Shown: positions 44,891-56,800 of the stretch, piece after piece
Layout of the letters: each line of letters starts with the position of its first letter
Numbering within the stretch: the stretch's first letter is position 1
Source of the DNA: Bathymodiolus brooksi
Lineage: Eukaryota; Mollusca; Bivalvia; Mytilida; Modiolidae
Assembly (NCBI GenBank): GCA_963680875.1
Contig: OY804588.1
Location: 80,562,829-80,626,828 of the forward strand
Direction: 5' to 3'
Length of the DNA: 64,000 nucleotides
Notes under the pieces: model-generated
What the model was told of the DNA's origin: nothing
What the model saw: the letters and a program-made list of their open reading frames with translations, nothing else
Database searches by the model: none
Made by a program: the position numbers and the translations under genes

Positions 44891-45149
44891 ATATGAATCA
44901 TAAATGTGTGTAATTTAATATTATAAATGCACAATAGTGTGATTTGCAATGTATGCATTGTGAGAAAACTGTCTATAGTGTTTTCTCTTTTGTTTTATCC
45001 TTTTGTCTTATTTGTTTTATTAGAGGAATCGATTTTGTATCTTTAGACGATTTGGATTTATTCCGATAGTGTGGATTCTGTTTTTTTTTCTAAAACAAAA
45101 CAGTGTGCTTTTAAAAAGCAAAGTAATTTTGTTCTTACTATCGGACTAT
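44891..45149. repeat. Dispersed-repeat fragment
   Basis: 'tctcttttgttttatccttttgtcttatttg' and 'ccgatagtgtggattctg' resemble the dispersed-repeat segment at 60720-60800. No gene. Confidence 0.4.
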
Positions 45150-45300
45150 ATTTAGGAGATAACTGTAGTGTATTTGAAAATTTCACAGCATCAATTGGAG
45201 ATTTGATGGTCGCAAATTGAGTTTACTGGCGACGCATTGTATTTGAAATTTTCACGGTATCAATTGGAGATTTGATGGTCGCAAATTGAGTTTTTTTCGG
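45150..45300. repeat. Tandem half-arms of a foldback element
   Basis: Two direct copies of about 70 bp of 'tgtatttgaaa.tttcac.g.atcaattggagatttgatggtcgcaaattgag'. The same arm occurs in the complete foldback at 62704-62850, so this is a rearranged relative. Confidence 0.65.
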
Positions 45301-45357
45301 TTTTCAAGTTGAATTTATTTAGCAGGTTGTACTCGTCAAACCTTACTTAGAATTAAG

Positions 45358-45512
45358 AAATAATTCATGCCGACCATACTTTATTGTTATTCAAATATGG
45401 GTAGGCATTATATTCATGAATATTTAACCCCGAGCGATAGGGTTAAATATTCATGAATATAATGCCTACCCATATTTGAATAACAATAAAGTATGGCCGG
45501 CATGAATTAGTT
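45358..45512. mobile_element. Foldback element 5, near-perfect 70-bp arms
   Basis: The arm 'attcatgccgaccatactttattgttattcaaatatgggtaggcattatattcatgaatatttaaccc' is mirrored almost without error by the sequence ending 'caataaagtatggccggcatgaat'. The tip is CGAGCGATAGGG. The high arm identity suggests recent origin or gene conversion. Confidence 0.85.
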
Positions 45513-45689
45513 CGATTCTAATAGGACAAATACCGTAATTTTAAAATTCGAGGCGGCCAAGGTGATGCGCTGGTAGTGGCTGTTCCATCAATCACCTACG
45601 GAATTTTAAAAATGGTAAAATTGGGAATTAAGAGATTGAAACGAAATTGTGGTTGAAACTGTGGCTTAAAATACCGAGGTTCAATAAAT

Positions 45690-45880
45690 GAAAATAAATT
45701 TTATTATAGGATTAAACGCATTTTTTTCCGGAGTTTATTTATGCATAAGCTGGACCAATTCACTTACAAACAAATGAAAGTCCGAAGACTTTTATGTAAG
45801 TTTGTGAGTGACTTGGTCCAGGTTATACATCAATAAACTCCGGAAAAAAGGCATTTAATCCTTATAATTCTGTAACTAAG
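45690..45880. mobile_element. Foldback element 6
   Basis: 'aggattaaacgcatttttttccggagtttattt' plus 'ctggaccaattcactta' with the mirror 'gtgagtgacttggtccag' plus 'aataaactccggaaaaaaggcatttaatcct'. The tip is 'gaaagtccgaagactttta'. Confidence 0.8.
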
Positions 45881-46744
45881 TATTTTCTTTTCATTTGTTT
45901 TGAAACTTTTTCTTTGTGGATCCCCAGTACGCACACATACATTCCATTGATGTGTGTCGGCCATGAATTACAAAATGCACTGACCTTGTTTTCCTACATT
46001 GATAACGAGACGATGATGTAATTAAGCTACTGATATTTTCCAATTTGATGGCATTTTGCATTTACCTACTCAAACAAGTAAAATGCTCACAAAATCGTAA
46101 AATAAATCAGTAACCAGCTTGTGTCAATCAGCGTCCCTTGTAATCAACGTCACAGGATGACGATATATTACAAAAGTCAAAGTCGATAGATGGTTGTCTT
46201 AAGTATTTTTTCCGTAATTTTTTTTTATATCAACAATACAAGCTTTTTTTTCATTGGCATTTATTTTTTTAATTTCATATCTAACAATACACATTGTTTC
46301 TTTTATCTTTTTTTACTATCGTGAATCCAAGCCGCCATTTTGTTTACATTACGTAAGAAGTAGTCCGGTGAACATCGTCTCTCGAAATATAAACTGACAA
46401 AAAAACCTGCTTCAATAAGCGCTTATACGCGATCAGAGTATAGTATTTTTAATTATGTAAATCATATAAGAATTATTTAATTTTAACTTCATTTATTTGA
46501 AAAAAATTTAGATACACAATAATAGAAAATCGCTAACCAAGAAGAATTTTCTGAAAATAGTCAGTGTTTATGTAGGTGCTTTTTTTTTAACTCAGCGCGC
46601 ATGTGTGGTCTATATTTGATTGTTATTCAATTCTGCCTTTATTTGTATACCGAATACGGGACGTCATATTAGAATATAGTGTACTCTTATAGCCATATTA
46701 TTAAATGCACTTAGCTGACCATTTAGAGGTCTCAGGAATTTGTT
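45881..46744. other. Unassigned AT-rich sequence
   Basis: Nothing coding seen. Contains several T-runs and no match elsewhere in the window. Confidence 0.5.
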
Positions 46745-46950
46745 AGGAGTCGTCGTAGTCGTGATCGTATGGTAGTTGGATATACAACTACCTATGCAAT
46801 CAGTGCTTATCACCACTAAAGTTGTGAGTTTGAATCCCGCTCACGGCGTGGTGTATTCGATACAACATTAAGCGATACCGTTTATCAGTGACTTGCGGTT
46901 GTTCGGTGGTTTTCTCCGGGTACTCTGTACCCTCTACCAATAAACACCGT
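46745..46950 (+). repeat. tRNA-headed SINE copy 7
   Basis: 'gtcgtgatcgtatggtagttgga', 'gtgagtttgaatcccgctc' (B-box region), 'cgatacaacatta', 'tttctccgggtactctgtaccctctaccaataaac'. The 3' end is truncated. Confidence 0.75.
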
Positions 46951-47079
46951 ACCCTTAATCCTAAGACATTAATTTGTCACATATACTACCATAATCATAG
47001 ACGTCATGTATTTAATTAACCATTAAAATGTGTCATGCATTGGTTTAAGCATGGAAATGTTCATTGTCGTGGTGGGTGG

Positions 47080-47345
47080 CCTTACGAACGAAATGTCAAT
47101 TTCCACATCCGAAACCGCTGTTGCGACGCAAAAGGTGCGACCACAGTAGAACGGACTGGAATAACACGATGGGTGCTACTAGTGGAGCAGGAACTGCTTA
47201 CCCTTCTGAAGCACCTAAGTTCACCACAGTGATTTTCGTGTTACCCGATCTTTATTTTTTTTGTGTATGTTTCGTAGATCGTTGTTTGCCCTTTTGTCCT
47301 TTTTCATTTGGTCATTGTGTTGCCTGTTCTTCTTCAATTTAAGGA
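47080..47345 (+). repeat. Dispersed mussel-type repeat
   Basis: 'aataacacgatgggtgctactagtggagcaggaactgcttacccttctgaagcacc' to 'cattgtgttgcctgttcttc'. The clearest plus-strand copy of the family; two ORFs overlap it and are not genes. Confidence 0.7.
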
Positions 47346-47858
47346 TTCAGATTACCCTTTTGGTATCTTCAAACTCTTCTTGATAATAACTAGCTACGAC
47401 ATTGTTTAGTGAGAATTCACAACGATGATCATTTGTAGCACAAATATTCCGCAGCGGTTAACCAAGTAGTGATGGTGCCTGTAAAACGTTTGAAGGGATG
47501 AGAACAGCTTTACCACTGCGAAATCACAAGTCACCCAGTACAACTTATCTATCACCTGTAAATTTGTTTCAGATGAAATATGAGGAAAAAAAACGTAGAA
47601 AGTAAAATACCATAATGTTCGAACAATGCCATTCTCCAATTAGAACAACATATAAACAGAGGCTACATTGAAGTCCCCCACACACATATGAGTAACCTCT
47701 CTCTTTCCTGGCTACTTATTAACCGAACATGATATTATGGCTGCTCGATGGATAAATCTAATAAATAATTAATGTCTAAAAGAAATAAAATATTTATTCA
47801 ATGAATTTCTTTACAAATGCAATGGACAGGACTTTGGTTTGATTTTTCGTCATCAAGT
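47346..47858. other. 3' flank of the cysteine-peptide gene, copy 3
   Basis: 47560-47858 is collinear with 24600-24879 (including 'ttaaccgaacatgatatta.ggctgct' and 'taataattaatgtctaaaagaaataaaat'). It is the untranslated flank in the minus orientation. Confidence 0.55.
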
Positions 47859-48075
47859 TCAGTTCTTACATGCATTTCCACTACAAGTGGGAAATCTCCC
47901 ACAGCAGTCAGAATTACGTTTGCATGGATGTCCATACCAACAATCGATACAACGCTTTGCGCTTGCGTCACATATGTTGTGTTTCCGGCAGCAATCGCTT
48001 GAAGATGAGCATGGTTTTCTGAAGCACCAGATATTTGGGAGTTTCATCCAAGGTGTATCATAGTTTTGATTGTGA
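47859..48075 (-). CDS. Cysteine-rich peptide with two knottin-like repeats, copy 3 (last exon)
   Basis: The exon starts after an AG acceptor at 48075 in the same phase as copy 1 (needs two bases, supplied by AA at 49635) and ends ACKN-stop. It has twelve cysteines in two six-cysteine repeats: WC-FRKPC-SSSSDCC-..NIC-..KRC and DC-WYGHPC-KRNSDCC-..PTC-SGNAC. Each repeat follows C-x4/5-C-x5-CC-x5-C-x4/6-C, the layout of inhibitor-cystine-knot peptides, so this looks like a tandem double knottin. This is the most complete of the three copies. No target, activity or toxicity can be read from sequence. Confidence 0.75.
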
Positions 48076-49634
48076 CTAAAGTAAAAGGAAAAACAAATTA
48101 CAAAAGTATATTAATATTGTAAATAGTCAATACGCATGTGTTCATATAAATGAGAAAATTCATTTTAGCTGTTAAATAACTTTTCAAAATGAACGATTGA
48201 TAACTCTTGAACTCAAATATACAAATTGAATGAAAAACAAATTAATGAAACTTATATTTGGAACAAAATATATTGAATATAAATGTGAAATTATATTTGT
48301 CTTTCTGTTGAGCAAAATGAAGTAAAATGATATTGAAAAAAGAAAAAAGAAATGTGATAGTAATTATATCTAACATAAGATAAAATAAGAAAACAAATTT
48401 GCGTGCATAAGAAAAAAAAAACATGCAGAAGTTGTTTTTTTTTAATAAATTTCAAGAGCCATGCAGCATTATAATTTTCATTAGTAAATTGTAAACTGGA
48501 AATATTGACCTCAAGCCATGCGTCACAAATGGTAGTATCTTCTTGTGTATGTACTTCTTTGATAATGACAACTCTAGATTAAAGTCAAAATTCCGGTAAA
48601 ACTGTTCGTAATATGTCCACCTGTCTTGGATGTTTGTGGTATAAAAAAAATGTGTTTCTAACAATTGAATTGTGAATGAATGAATGGCTAAAATGTGAGG
48701 GAACAAAATTAACAAATTATGGGGTGGTTTCATTTTTTGTAAGTGGTATAAATCAAATGTACACACATAAACATTTGTATTCACAAATATATTATAGTTT
48801 TTTCTTCAAGTAAATATTTATAGTCAGATTAGAGTTATCTTTCGTTTTACATGATTATTTCACAAGAAAACCCCCCATCTTACAATGATATGGAGGTAAA
48901 GATAATATATCCTTCTTCTACCAGTGGATTACGATATGTCTCTTCTCACGATAGTGACATTTCCAAATTTGAAAATGTCTTCTATGACCACAAAGTCAAA
49001 AATATTTTTGAAGTTTCTAAAATCCGTCGAAAGGACATATGCGGGAATTCTCATGCGGAAATTTAACCATCGTGTTGATTAAAATAATACGAACATTTGA
49101 TCAGATTATAGCGCTGAACTAGTTCAGACACAAATGTAGGGTTTTATGTTAAGGGACACTTTTTGTAGGTGAGATGTAATGGAACGTTTAAGTCCCCATT
49201 GGATCCCTGTCAACCACACGTAAGCTTCCTGGTATCAGAAATTAGAGAAAGTAGCAATAATGCAATCATGTATTTGTTTATTAATGGAGATGGGGGTCTT
49301 TTTCTTATCTTTTATTTCTAAGTTTTTCATCTTTTTTTTTTTTTATTTAAAATTTAATTTGTAGATGTAATAATTATTGTCAATAGAGTAGCAGAAATAT
49401 ATTAGTAAAACCATACGTGTGTTAACAAATGCTATTTGTTATTAATCTCAGAAAAGCCTGAAATATAAAAAAAGAACATGTATAAGAGAAGCAGCAAAGG
49501 TACGATTGACCAGACGCAGAGACATCTGATAGAAGCAACTAGAAGTGCGGGAAATGTGTTATTTCTTATATATTTGTAGAGACTAACGATTGAGATAAAT
49601 TACGACAGGAGTGTGTTTTGTCATTTGTACATAC
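48076..49634 (-). other. Intron of the cysteine-peptide gene, copy 3
   Basis: Bounded by the phased exons at 47859-48075 and 49635-49742. Highly similar to the copy 1 intron over much of its length. The ORFs on the minus strand (48242-48424, 48452-48784) are not conserved in copy 1. Confidence 0.55.
48851..49066 (+). CDS. Uncertain ORF, possible relic of a Lifeguard/TMBIM N-terminal exon
   Basis: A 71-residue plus-strand ORF with a PPSYNDM motif and a stretch SKFENVFYDHKVKNIF. It loosely resembles the cytosolic start of TMBIM/Lifeguard proteins (PPxY, then DKxVRxxFIRKVY). It lies inside the intron of the minus-strand cysteine-peptide gene. Collinear sequence in copy 1 (25800-26040) and copy 2 (39115-39330) has stops and indels, so if it was ever an exon it is not maintained. 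The resemblance is weak and may be chance. Confidence 0.25.
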   Translation: MIISQENPPSYNDMEVKIIYPSSTSGLRYVSSHDSDISKFENVFYDHKVKNIFEVSKIRRKDICGNSHAEI

Positions 49635-49742
49635 TTGTAAGAATACTTGTAAATGTACCTATAATGCTTTCTATAAGGACGGTATCTTCTACCTCCCCCG
49701 TAACGATTTCGTGGCCGGAAACTGTATGACAACATGGCGTAT
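49635..49742 (-). CDS. Arg/Tyr-rich exon of the cysteine-peptide gene, copy 3
   Basis: A 108-base minus-strand exon between acceptor 'tatacttttag' and donor GTATGT. It encodes about 35 residues, beginning AMLSYSFRPRNRYGGGRRYR, then PYRKHYRYIYKYSY, and ends AA so that the next exon's T completes Asn. Extremely basic and tyrosine-rich, with 10 residues more than copy 1. Such a stretch could be a cleaved propeptide, a nucleic-acid or membrane-binding tail, or a substrate for tyrosine modification; none of these is shown. The reading frame is maintained between copies despite a 30-base length change. Confidence 0.55.
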
Positions 49743-50811
49743 CTAAAAGTATAAAATGACATAATAATATCAGTGTTTTTCTCAAGACTAAAATTTGAAG
49801 TAGCTTATATATAATTATCTGAAGCAAAAAGCTTACATGGCCAATTTATTCAAATTTGAGCCACAAATTTGTAGACGAGAAAGTGAGACAATATAAAGTG
49901 TCTGTGTCATCTAATTAAAGTGAATTATGTTTTGGTCCAGAAAAATAGTTTAATCCTGCCACTTTCATCGAAGTGCCTGCACCAAGCCAGGAAAATCAAC
50001 GTACATGTATATGGTGTATGTGTGTTAGGGTATCGATTTCGACTCTTTCTACACTTTTTCCTATTGTAGCGACATGTCTACCATGATATCAAGTTAAACG
50101 TGTTGGTCTTGTACAAAACGGACGCCATCATCATCATCATCATCATTTCATCGAATGTAGCTTGTTTTGTTCATGATATAGCTGCAAAATAACTCATGTT
50201 GTGCTTTTCGGGTTATGGTCTTTCGTTCTCCCAAAGATTTAAAATCTATTTGGCTTTCCAATCTTTCCATTTTGAGAGTAGTCAATTACGATTATTCCAG
50301 AAAAAAACGTCATGTGCACTAAATTGAGTATCTACGTTTGCACCGATCAACAACAATCACTCATTCTGTCATTTATATTGCGTGCATTTTGCATTGTATG
50401 GAACTGATATTGTAAAAAGTTCAAAAAGGTATCCAGATGTCGCTATAACAGTATACTACGTTTATATTAGTATACCGTTTGTCTGTAGGTAGAAATTGTG
50501 TGTCCACATCATCTGACCTGTAATTGTTTGAGCTTACTTGGAAACCTGCAAAAAACAATTATATAATATATTAAGATATATCTTTATGTGTTATTTAATA
50601 ATAAGGGTAATAAAACAGGTTGTATATTATATTTACCGTCAAAAGCTTCATTTCATCTCTACAATATTAAAGACACCTACCAGACAGACTTTGTGTTTGT
50701 TCGAACAGCTATTCTGTCTTGAATTATAGCACTATAGCAAATAGATTCATAGAATGTTATGTCGTTGTGTTTCATCTTTGTATTGTGTAATTTAGGTTTT
50801 TAGTAGGGTTC
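49743..50811. other. Upstream region of cysteine-peptide copy 3
   Basis: 49900-50180 is collinear with 27170-27420 upstream of copy 1, so a shared 5' region extends this far. It includes a CAT microsatellite (about 50126-50150). No signal-peptide exon could be supported. Confidence 0.45.
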
Positions 50812-51035
50812 GTGTTTAGAAGGACAGACAACACAATGGCCACAAGAAAAGTGACAAGCGGGAAAACAGTGATCTACAAAACATTACACAATAAACTAAA
50901 CATCTAGTAACACGAACCACACTAAAAACTGTGGGTGACCCCATGCGCTCGGAAAGGTAAACAGTTCCTGCTCTACTAGTGGCACCCGTCGTGTTACTCC
51001 AGTTACAAACCTGGTGAAAATTCATGAATTAGGGA
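50812..51035 (-). repeat. Dispersed mussel-type repeat
   Basis: 'acaacacaatggccacaagaaaagtgacaagcgggaaaacagtgatctacaaaacattacaca' to 'actagtggcacccgtcgtgttactccagttacaaacctggtgaaaattcatga'. An inverted copy of the 47.1-kb repeat. The 69-aa ORF is repeat-derived. Confidence 0.7.
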
Positions 51036-51039
51036 AAGG

Positions 51040-51235
51040 AATGAAAGTGTTTACAAGTGGAACATATTCATGGTCATTTGTGACACAGATGTTCCGGAAT
51101 CTGGAATATCGGATCAACTGAGAGATATATACTCCATATGCAGGCTGCTAGAATGTTTTTCAATATAAATGGAAAGTTCACAATGGGAAATTCAAATCAT
51201 CTCTTTTATTGTAAAGTGTCGTTCTTAGCCGCTCC
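51040..51235 (-). repeat. Reverse-transcriptase-type retroelement relic
   Basis: The minus strand reads AYGVYISQLIRYSR in one frame, preceded in other frames by DD-NFP and VNFPF. It is the extreme C-terminus of the same retroelement family as 44480-44890, broken by single-base deletions. Confidence 0.65.
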
Positions 51236-51364
51236 TCACTGTCAATTAAATTTGATTCTGAATGCAATGCTGGATAATCGTTCATGTTTATTTACATCGC
51301 TAACCTCTCCTTTGGCCCACTCCCTTTCATAGACTTTTTTTTTAATAATTGACCTTCCAATCAT

Positions 51365-51610
51365 CTTATGGGTCGTCGGGACCGTGATTGTATGGTAAGC
51401 TGGATTACAATTACCTATGTAATCAGTGTGAGTTCGATTCCCATTCATAGCGAGATGGACTCGATACATCCTTATGCAATAAAGCTTGTCAGTGACTTGC
51501 GGTAGGTCAGTGGTTTTCTGTGAGTAATCTAGTTTTCCCCACCGACAAAACTAACCACCGCAATATAGCTGAATTATTGCTGAAAGTGGCTCCATAGTCC
51601 TAACCCTCAC
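51365..51610 (+). repeat. tRNA-headed SINE copy 8
   Basis: 'gtcgtcgggaccgtgattgtatggtaagctgg', a partial deletion before 'gtgagttcgattcccattc', 'gacttgcggtaggtcagtggttttctg' and 'ccccaccgacaaaactaaccaccgcaatatagctgaattattgctgaaagtggc'. Confidence 0.75.
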
Positions 51611-51671
51611 AAAATCATTTTAACTATGAGCGCACTTGATGAAAGTTATTCCAGGTATTCGTCGTTATAAA

Positions 51672-52867
51672 TTAGATATCTAGGTGTTTACTACTGACAT
51701 GTAAGAATGGGTTGACGTTAGATATCTAGGTGTTTATTACTGACATGTAAGAATGGTTTGACGTTAGATATCTAGGTGTTTATACCTAACATGTAAGAAT
51801 GGTTTGGCGTTAGATATCTAAGTGTTTATTACTGACATGTAAGAATGGCTTGACGTTAGATATCTAGGTGTGTATTACTGACATGTAAGAATGGTTTGAC
51901 GTTAGATATCTAGGTGTTTATTACTGACATGTAAGAATGGTTTGACGTTAGATATCTAGGTGTTTATTACTGACATGTAAGAATGGTTTGACGTTAGATA
52001 TCTAGGTGTTTATTACTGACATGTAAGAATGGGTTGACGTTAGATATCCAGGTGTTTATTACTGACATGTAAGAATGGATTGACGTTAGATATCTAGGTG
52101 TTTATTACTGACATGTAAGAACGGTTTGACGTTAGATATCTAGGTGTGTATTACTGACATGTAAGAATGGCTTGACGTTAGATATCTAGGTGTTTATTAC
52201 TGACATGTAAGAATGGTTTGACGTTAGATATCTAAGTGTTTATTACTGACATGTAAGAATGGTTTGACGTTAGATATCTAGGTGTTTATTACTGACATGT
52301 AAGAATGGTTTGACGTTAGATATCTAGGTGTTTATTACTGACATGTAAGAATGGCTTGACGTTAGATATCTAGGTGTTTATTACTGACATGTAAGAATGG
52401 TTTGACGTTAGATATCTAGGTGTTTATTACTGACATGTAAGAATGGTTTGACGTTAGATATCTAGGTGTTTATTACTGACATGTAAGAATGGTTTGACGT
52501 TAGATATCTAGGTGTTTATTACTGACATGTAAGAATGGTTTGACGTTAGATATCTAAGTGTTTATTACTGACATGTAAGAATGGCTTGACGTTAGATATC
52601 TAGGTGTTTATTACTGACATGTAAGAATGGCTTGACGTTAGATATCTAGGTGTTTATTACTGACATGTAAGAATGGCTTGACGTTCGATATCTAGGTGTT
52701 TATAACTGACTTGTAAGAATGGCTTGACGTTAGATATCTATGTGTTTATTACTGACATGTAAGAATGGTTTGACGTTAGATATCTAGGTGTTTATTACTG
52801 ACATGTAAGAATGGTTTGACGTTGTATATTTAGGTGTTTATTACTGACATGCAAGAATGGTTTGACG
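51672..52867. repeat. 46-bp minisatellite, 26 copies
   Basis: The unit is TTAGATATCTAGGTGTTTAT followed by TACTGACATGTAAGAATGGT and TTGACG. Exactly 26 unit lengths fit the span, with only scattered substitutions (TTTG/CTTG, TTTAT/TGTAT) and hardly any indels. Confidence 0.9.
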
Positions 52868-53010
52868 ATACGAAATAAGGGTAATAACAAAATTACCGAA
52901 CTCCGAGCAATCTTACAAAGGGAAAGTCAAAACTCATAAATATATAAACAGACAAAATCAGTCAACAACCGGAAAACTATGAAAACCGTAATGACCCTGA
53001 CTTGGAACAG
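52868..53010 (+). repeat. Mussel-type dispersed repeat ('ttaccgaactccga' family), copy 1
   Basis: 'aataagggtaataacaaaattaccgaactccgagcaatctt' to 'cgtaatgaccctgacttggaacagacat'. It begins directly at the end of the 46-bp array. A second copy is at 57648-57778. Confidence 0.75.
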
Positions 53011-53847
53011 ACATTTCTAAAGTAATGGTGAGTTGAAAAAGAGGTAATAAGAGACCGTAAATAGCTAAGATATTTTACAAATACTGTTTTATAATTATAT
53101 CATGTACAATAAAGGATATAAATATTAGAGAAGATCGAAAGAACAACCAATAATGGACAATCGAGAGACGCATGGAACGTAGGGAACAAGACTCAAGAAG
53201 AAGACAAAAAGAAACACAACATAGAAAACTTCAAAGATGAGTAACATGGATCCCACCCCACTAATTGACAATGAGAGGGGAGACGATTAGATATATAATA
53301 CATATTAGAGAAAACCAAAAGGACTACCAAGAATGGACAATCCAGTGACGCGTGCAGCGCAGGAAACAAGATTCAGAAGGAGGGCTAAAATAAATAAAGG
53401 AAAACAAAAACACAGAAGCAATTAATATAAAAACGCAACATAAAAACCTTAAAAGAAGAGCAACAAGGAGTCAACATCAAAAACAGGAGGATGAGGGAAG
53501 GTGAACCCAGGTGCTCGTTTCACTTTTATCGTTTGAAAATGTGACGAAGACAACAATTGAATGATTTATTAAACATTGTATGAATAGTAATGCGATCCTT
53601 GGTCAACAAATCACAGTAACAGTCTGAGATTGCAAAATGAATACAGCTCATAATCTTCTCGATCATTTCTTCTCATCATCTTTTTAGTGTAATATCATTT
53701 AACAAACACCGCCAGCAGACCAATATGTCTTCTACTGAAAGGCTTTAAATATCACTGGAATATATTTTGATATTTTATGACCCAAAGGAGATCAATCGAG
53801 AATAAGACAGAAGTATGAATTAATTAACTAATTATCTGTTTGATTGT
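53011..53847. repeat. Dispersed-repeat duplication and unassigned sequence
   Basis: Two related segments (53120-53250 and 53290-53420: 'gataaa..attagaga', 'aatggacaatc.ag.gacgc', 'gg.aacaagattca.aag') show a local duplication of a retroelement-like repeat. 53520-53847 has nothing recognisable. Confidence 0.5.
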
Positions 53848-56800
53848 GTCTCTCCATCGTATTTTCTGTGATAATAGGTTCTAAGAGATGGGAAACAACT
53901 ATAAAAACGATAACACTGTCTCTCCATCGTATTTTCTGTGATAATAGGTTCTAAGAGATGAGGAACAACTATAAAAACAATAACACTGTCTATCCATCGT
54001 ATTTTCTGTGATAATAGGCTCTAAGAGATGGGAAACAACTATAAAAACGATAACACTGTCTCTCCATCGTATTTTCTGTGATAATAGGCTCTAAGAGATG
54101 GGAAACAACTATAAAAACGATAACACTGTCTCTCCATCGTATTTTCTGTGATAATAGGTTCTAAGAGATGAGGAACAACTATAAAAACAATAACACTGTC
54201 TATCCATCGTATTTTCTGTGATAATAGGTTCTAAGAGATGGGAAACAACTATAAAAACGATAACACTGTCTCTCCATCGTATTTTCTGTGATAATAGGTT
54301 CTAAGAGATGAGGAACAACTATAAAAACAATAACACTGTCTATCCATCGTATTTTCTGTGATAATAGGCTCTAAGAGATGGGAAACAACTATAAAAACGA
54401 TAACACTGTCTCTCCATCGTATTTTCTGTGATAATAGGTTCTAAGAGATGAGGAACAACTATAAAAACAATAACACTGTCTATCCATCGTATTTTCTGTG
54501 ATAATAGGCTCTAAGAGATGGGAAACAACTATTAAAACGTTAACACTGTCTCTCCATCGTATTTTCTGTGATAATAGGTTCTAAGAGATGAGGAACAACT
54601 ATAAAAACAATAACACTGTCTATCCATCGTATTTTCTGTGATAATAGGCTCTAAGAGATGGGAAACAACTATAAAAACGATAACACTGTCTCTCCATCGT
54701 ATTTTCTGTGATAATAGGTTCTAAGAGATGGGAAACAACTATAAAAACGATAACACTGTCTCTCCATCGTATTTTCTGTGATAATAGGTTCTAAGAGATG
54801 AGGAACAACTATAAAAACAATAACACTGTCTCTCCATCGTATTTTCTGTGATAATAGGCTCTAAGAGATGGGAAACAACTATAAAAACGATAACACTGTC
54901 TCTCCATCGTATTTTCTGTGATAATAGGTTCTAAGAGATGAGGAACAACTATAAAAACAATAACACTGTCTATCCATCGTATTTTCTGTGATAATAGGTT
55001 CTAAGAGATCGGGAACAACTATGAAAACGATAACACTGTCTCTCCATCGTATTTTCTGTGATAATAGGTTCTAAGAGATGGGAAACAACTATAAAAACAA
55101 TAACACTGTCTCTCCATCGTATTTTCTGTGATAATAGGTTCTAAGAGATGAGGAACAAATATAAAAACAATAACACTGTCTATCCATCGTATTTTCTGTG
55201 ATAATAGGCTCTAAGAGATGGGAAACAACTATAAAAACGATAACACTGTCTCTCCATCGTATTTTCTGTGATAATAGGTTCTAAGAGATGGGGAACAACT
55301 ATAAAAACGATAACACTGTCTCTCCATCGTATTTTCTGTGATAATAGGTTCTAAGAGATGGGAAACAACTATAAAAACGATAACACTGTCTCTCCATCGT
55401 ATTTTCTGTGATAATAGGTTCTAAGAGATGGGAAACAACTATAAAAACAATAACACTGTCTATCCATCGTATTTTCTGTGATAATAGGCTCTAAGAGATG
55501 GGAAACAACTATAAAAACGATAACACTGTCTCTCCATCGTATTTTCTGTGATAATAGGTTCTAAGAGATGAGGAACAACTATAAAAACAATAACACTGTC
55601 TCTCCATTGTATTTTCTGTGATAATAGGTTCTAAGAGATGGGGAACAACTATAAAAACGATAACACTGTCTCTCCATCGTATTTTCTGTGATAATAGGTT
55701 CTAAGAGATGGGAAACAACTATAAAAACGATAACACTGTCTCTCCATCGTATTTTCTGTGATAATAGGTTCTAAGAGATCGGGAACAACTATAAAAACGA
55801 TAACACTGTCTCTCCATCGTATTTTCTGTGATAATAGGTTCTAAGAGATGGGAAACAACTATAAAAACAATAACACTGTCTCTCCATCGTATTTTCTGTG
55901 ATAATAGGTTCTAAGAGATGAGGAACAACTATGAAAACAATAGCACTGTCTATCCATCGTATTTTCTGTGATAATAGGCTCTAAGAGATGGGAAACAACT
56001 ATAAAAACGATAACACTGTCTCTCCATCGTATTTTCTGTGATAATAGGTTCTAAGAGATGGGGAACAACTATAAAAACGATAACACTGTCTCTCCATCGT
56101 ATTTTCTGTGATAATAAGTTCTAAGAGATGGGAAACAACTATAAAAACGATAACACTGTCTCTCCATCGTATTTTCTGTGATAATAGGTTCTAAGAGATG
56201 GGAAACAACTATAAAAACAATAACACTGTCTATCCATCGTATTTTCTGTGATAATAGGCTCTAAGAGATGGGAAACAACTATAAAAACGATAACACTGTC
56301 TCTCCATCGTATTTTCTGTGATAATAGGTTCTAAGAGATGAGGAACAACTATAAAAACAATAACACTGTCTCTCCATCGTATTTTCTGTGATAATAGGTT
56401 CTAAGAGATCGGGAACAACTATAAAAACGATAACACTGTCTCTCCATCGTATTTTCTGTGATAATAGGTTCTAAGAGATGAGGAACAACTATGAAAACAA
56501 TAACACTGTCTATCCATCGTATTTTCTGTGATAATAGGCTCTAAGAGATGGGAAACAACTATAAAAACGATAACACTGTCTCTCCATCGTATTTTCTGTG
56601 ATAATAGGTTCTAAGAGATGGGGAACAACTATAAAAACAATAACACTGTCTATCCATCGTATTTTCTGTGATAATAGGTTCTAAGAGATGGGGAACAACT
56701 ATAAAAACGATAACACTGTCTCTCCATCGTATTTTCTGTGATAATAGGTTCTAAGAGATGAGGAACAACTATAAAAACAATAACACTGTCTATCCATCGT

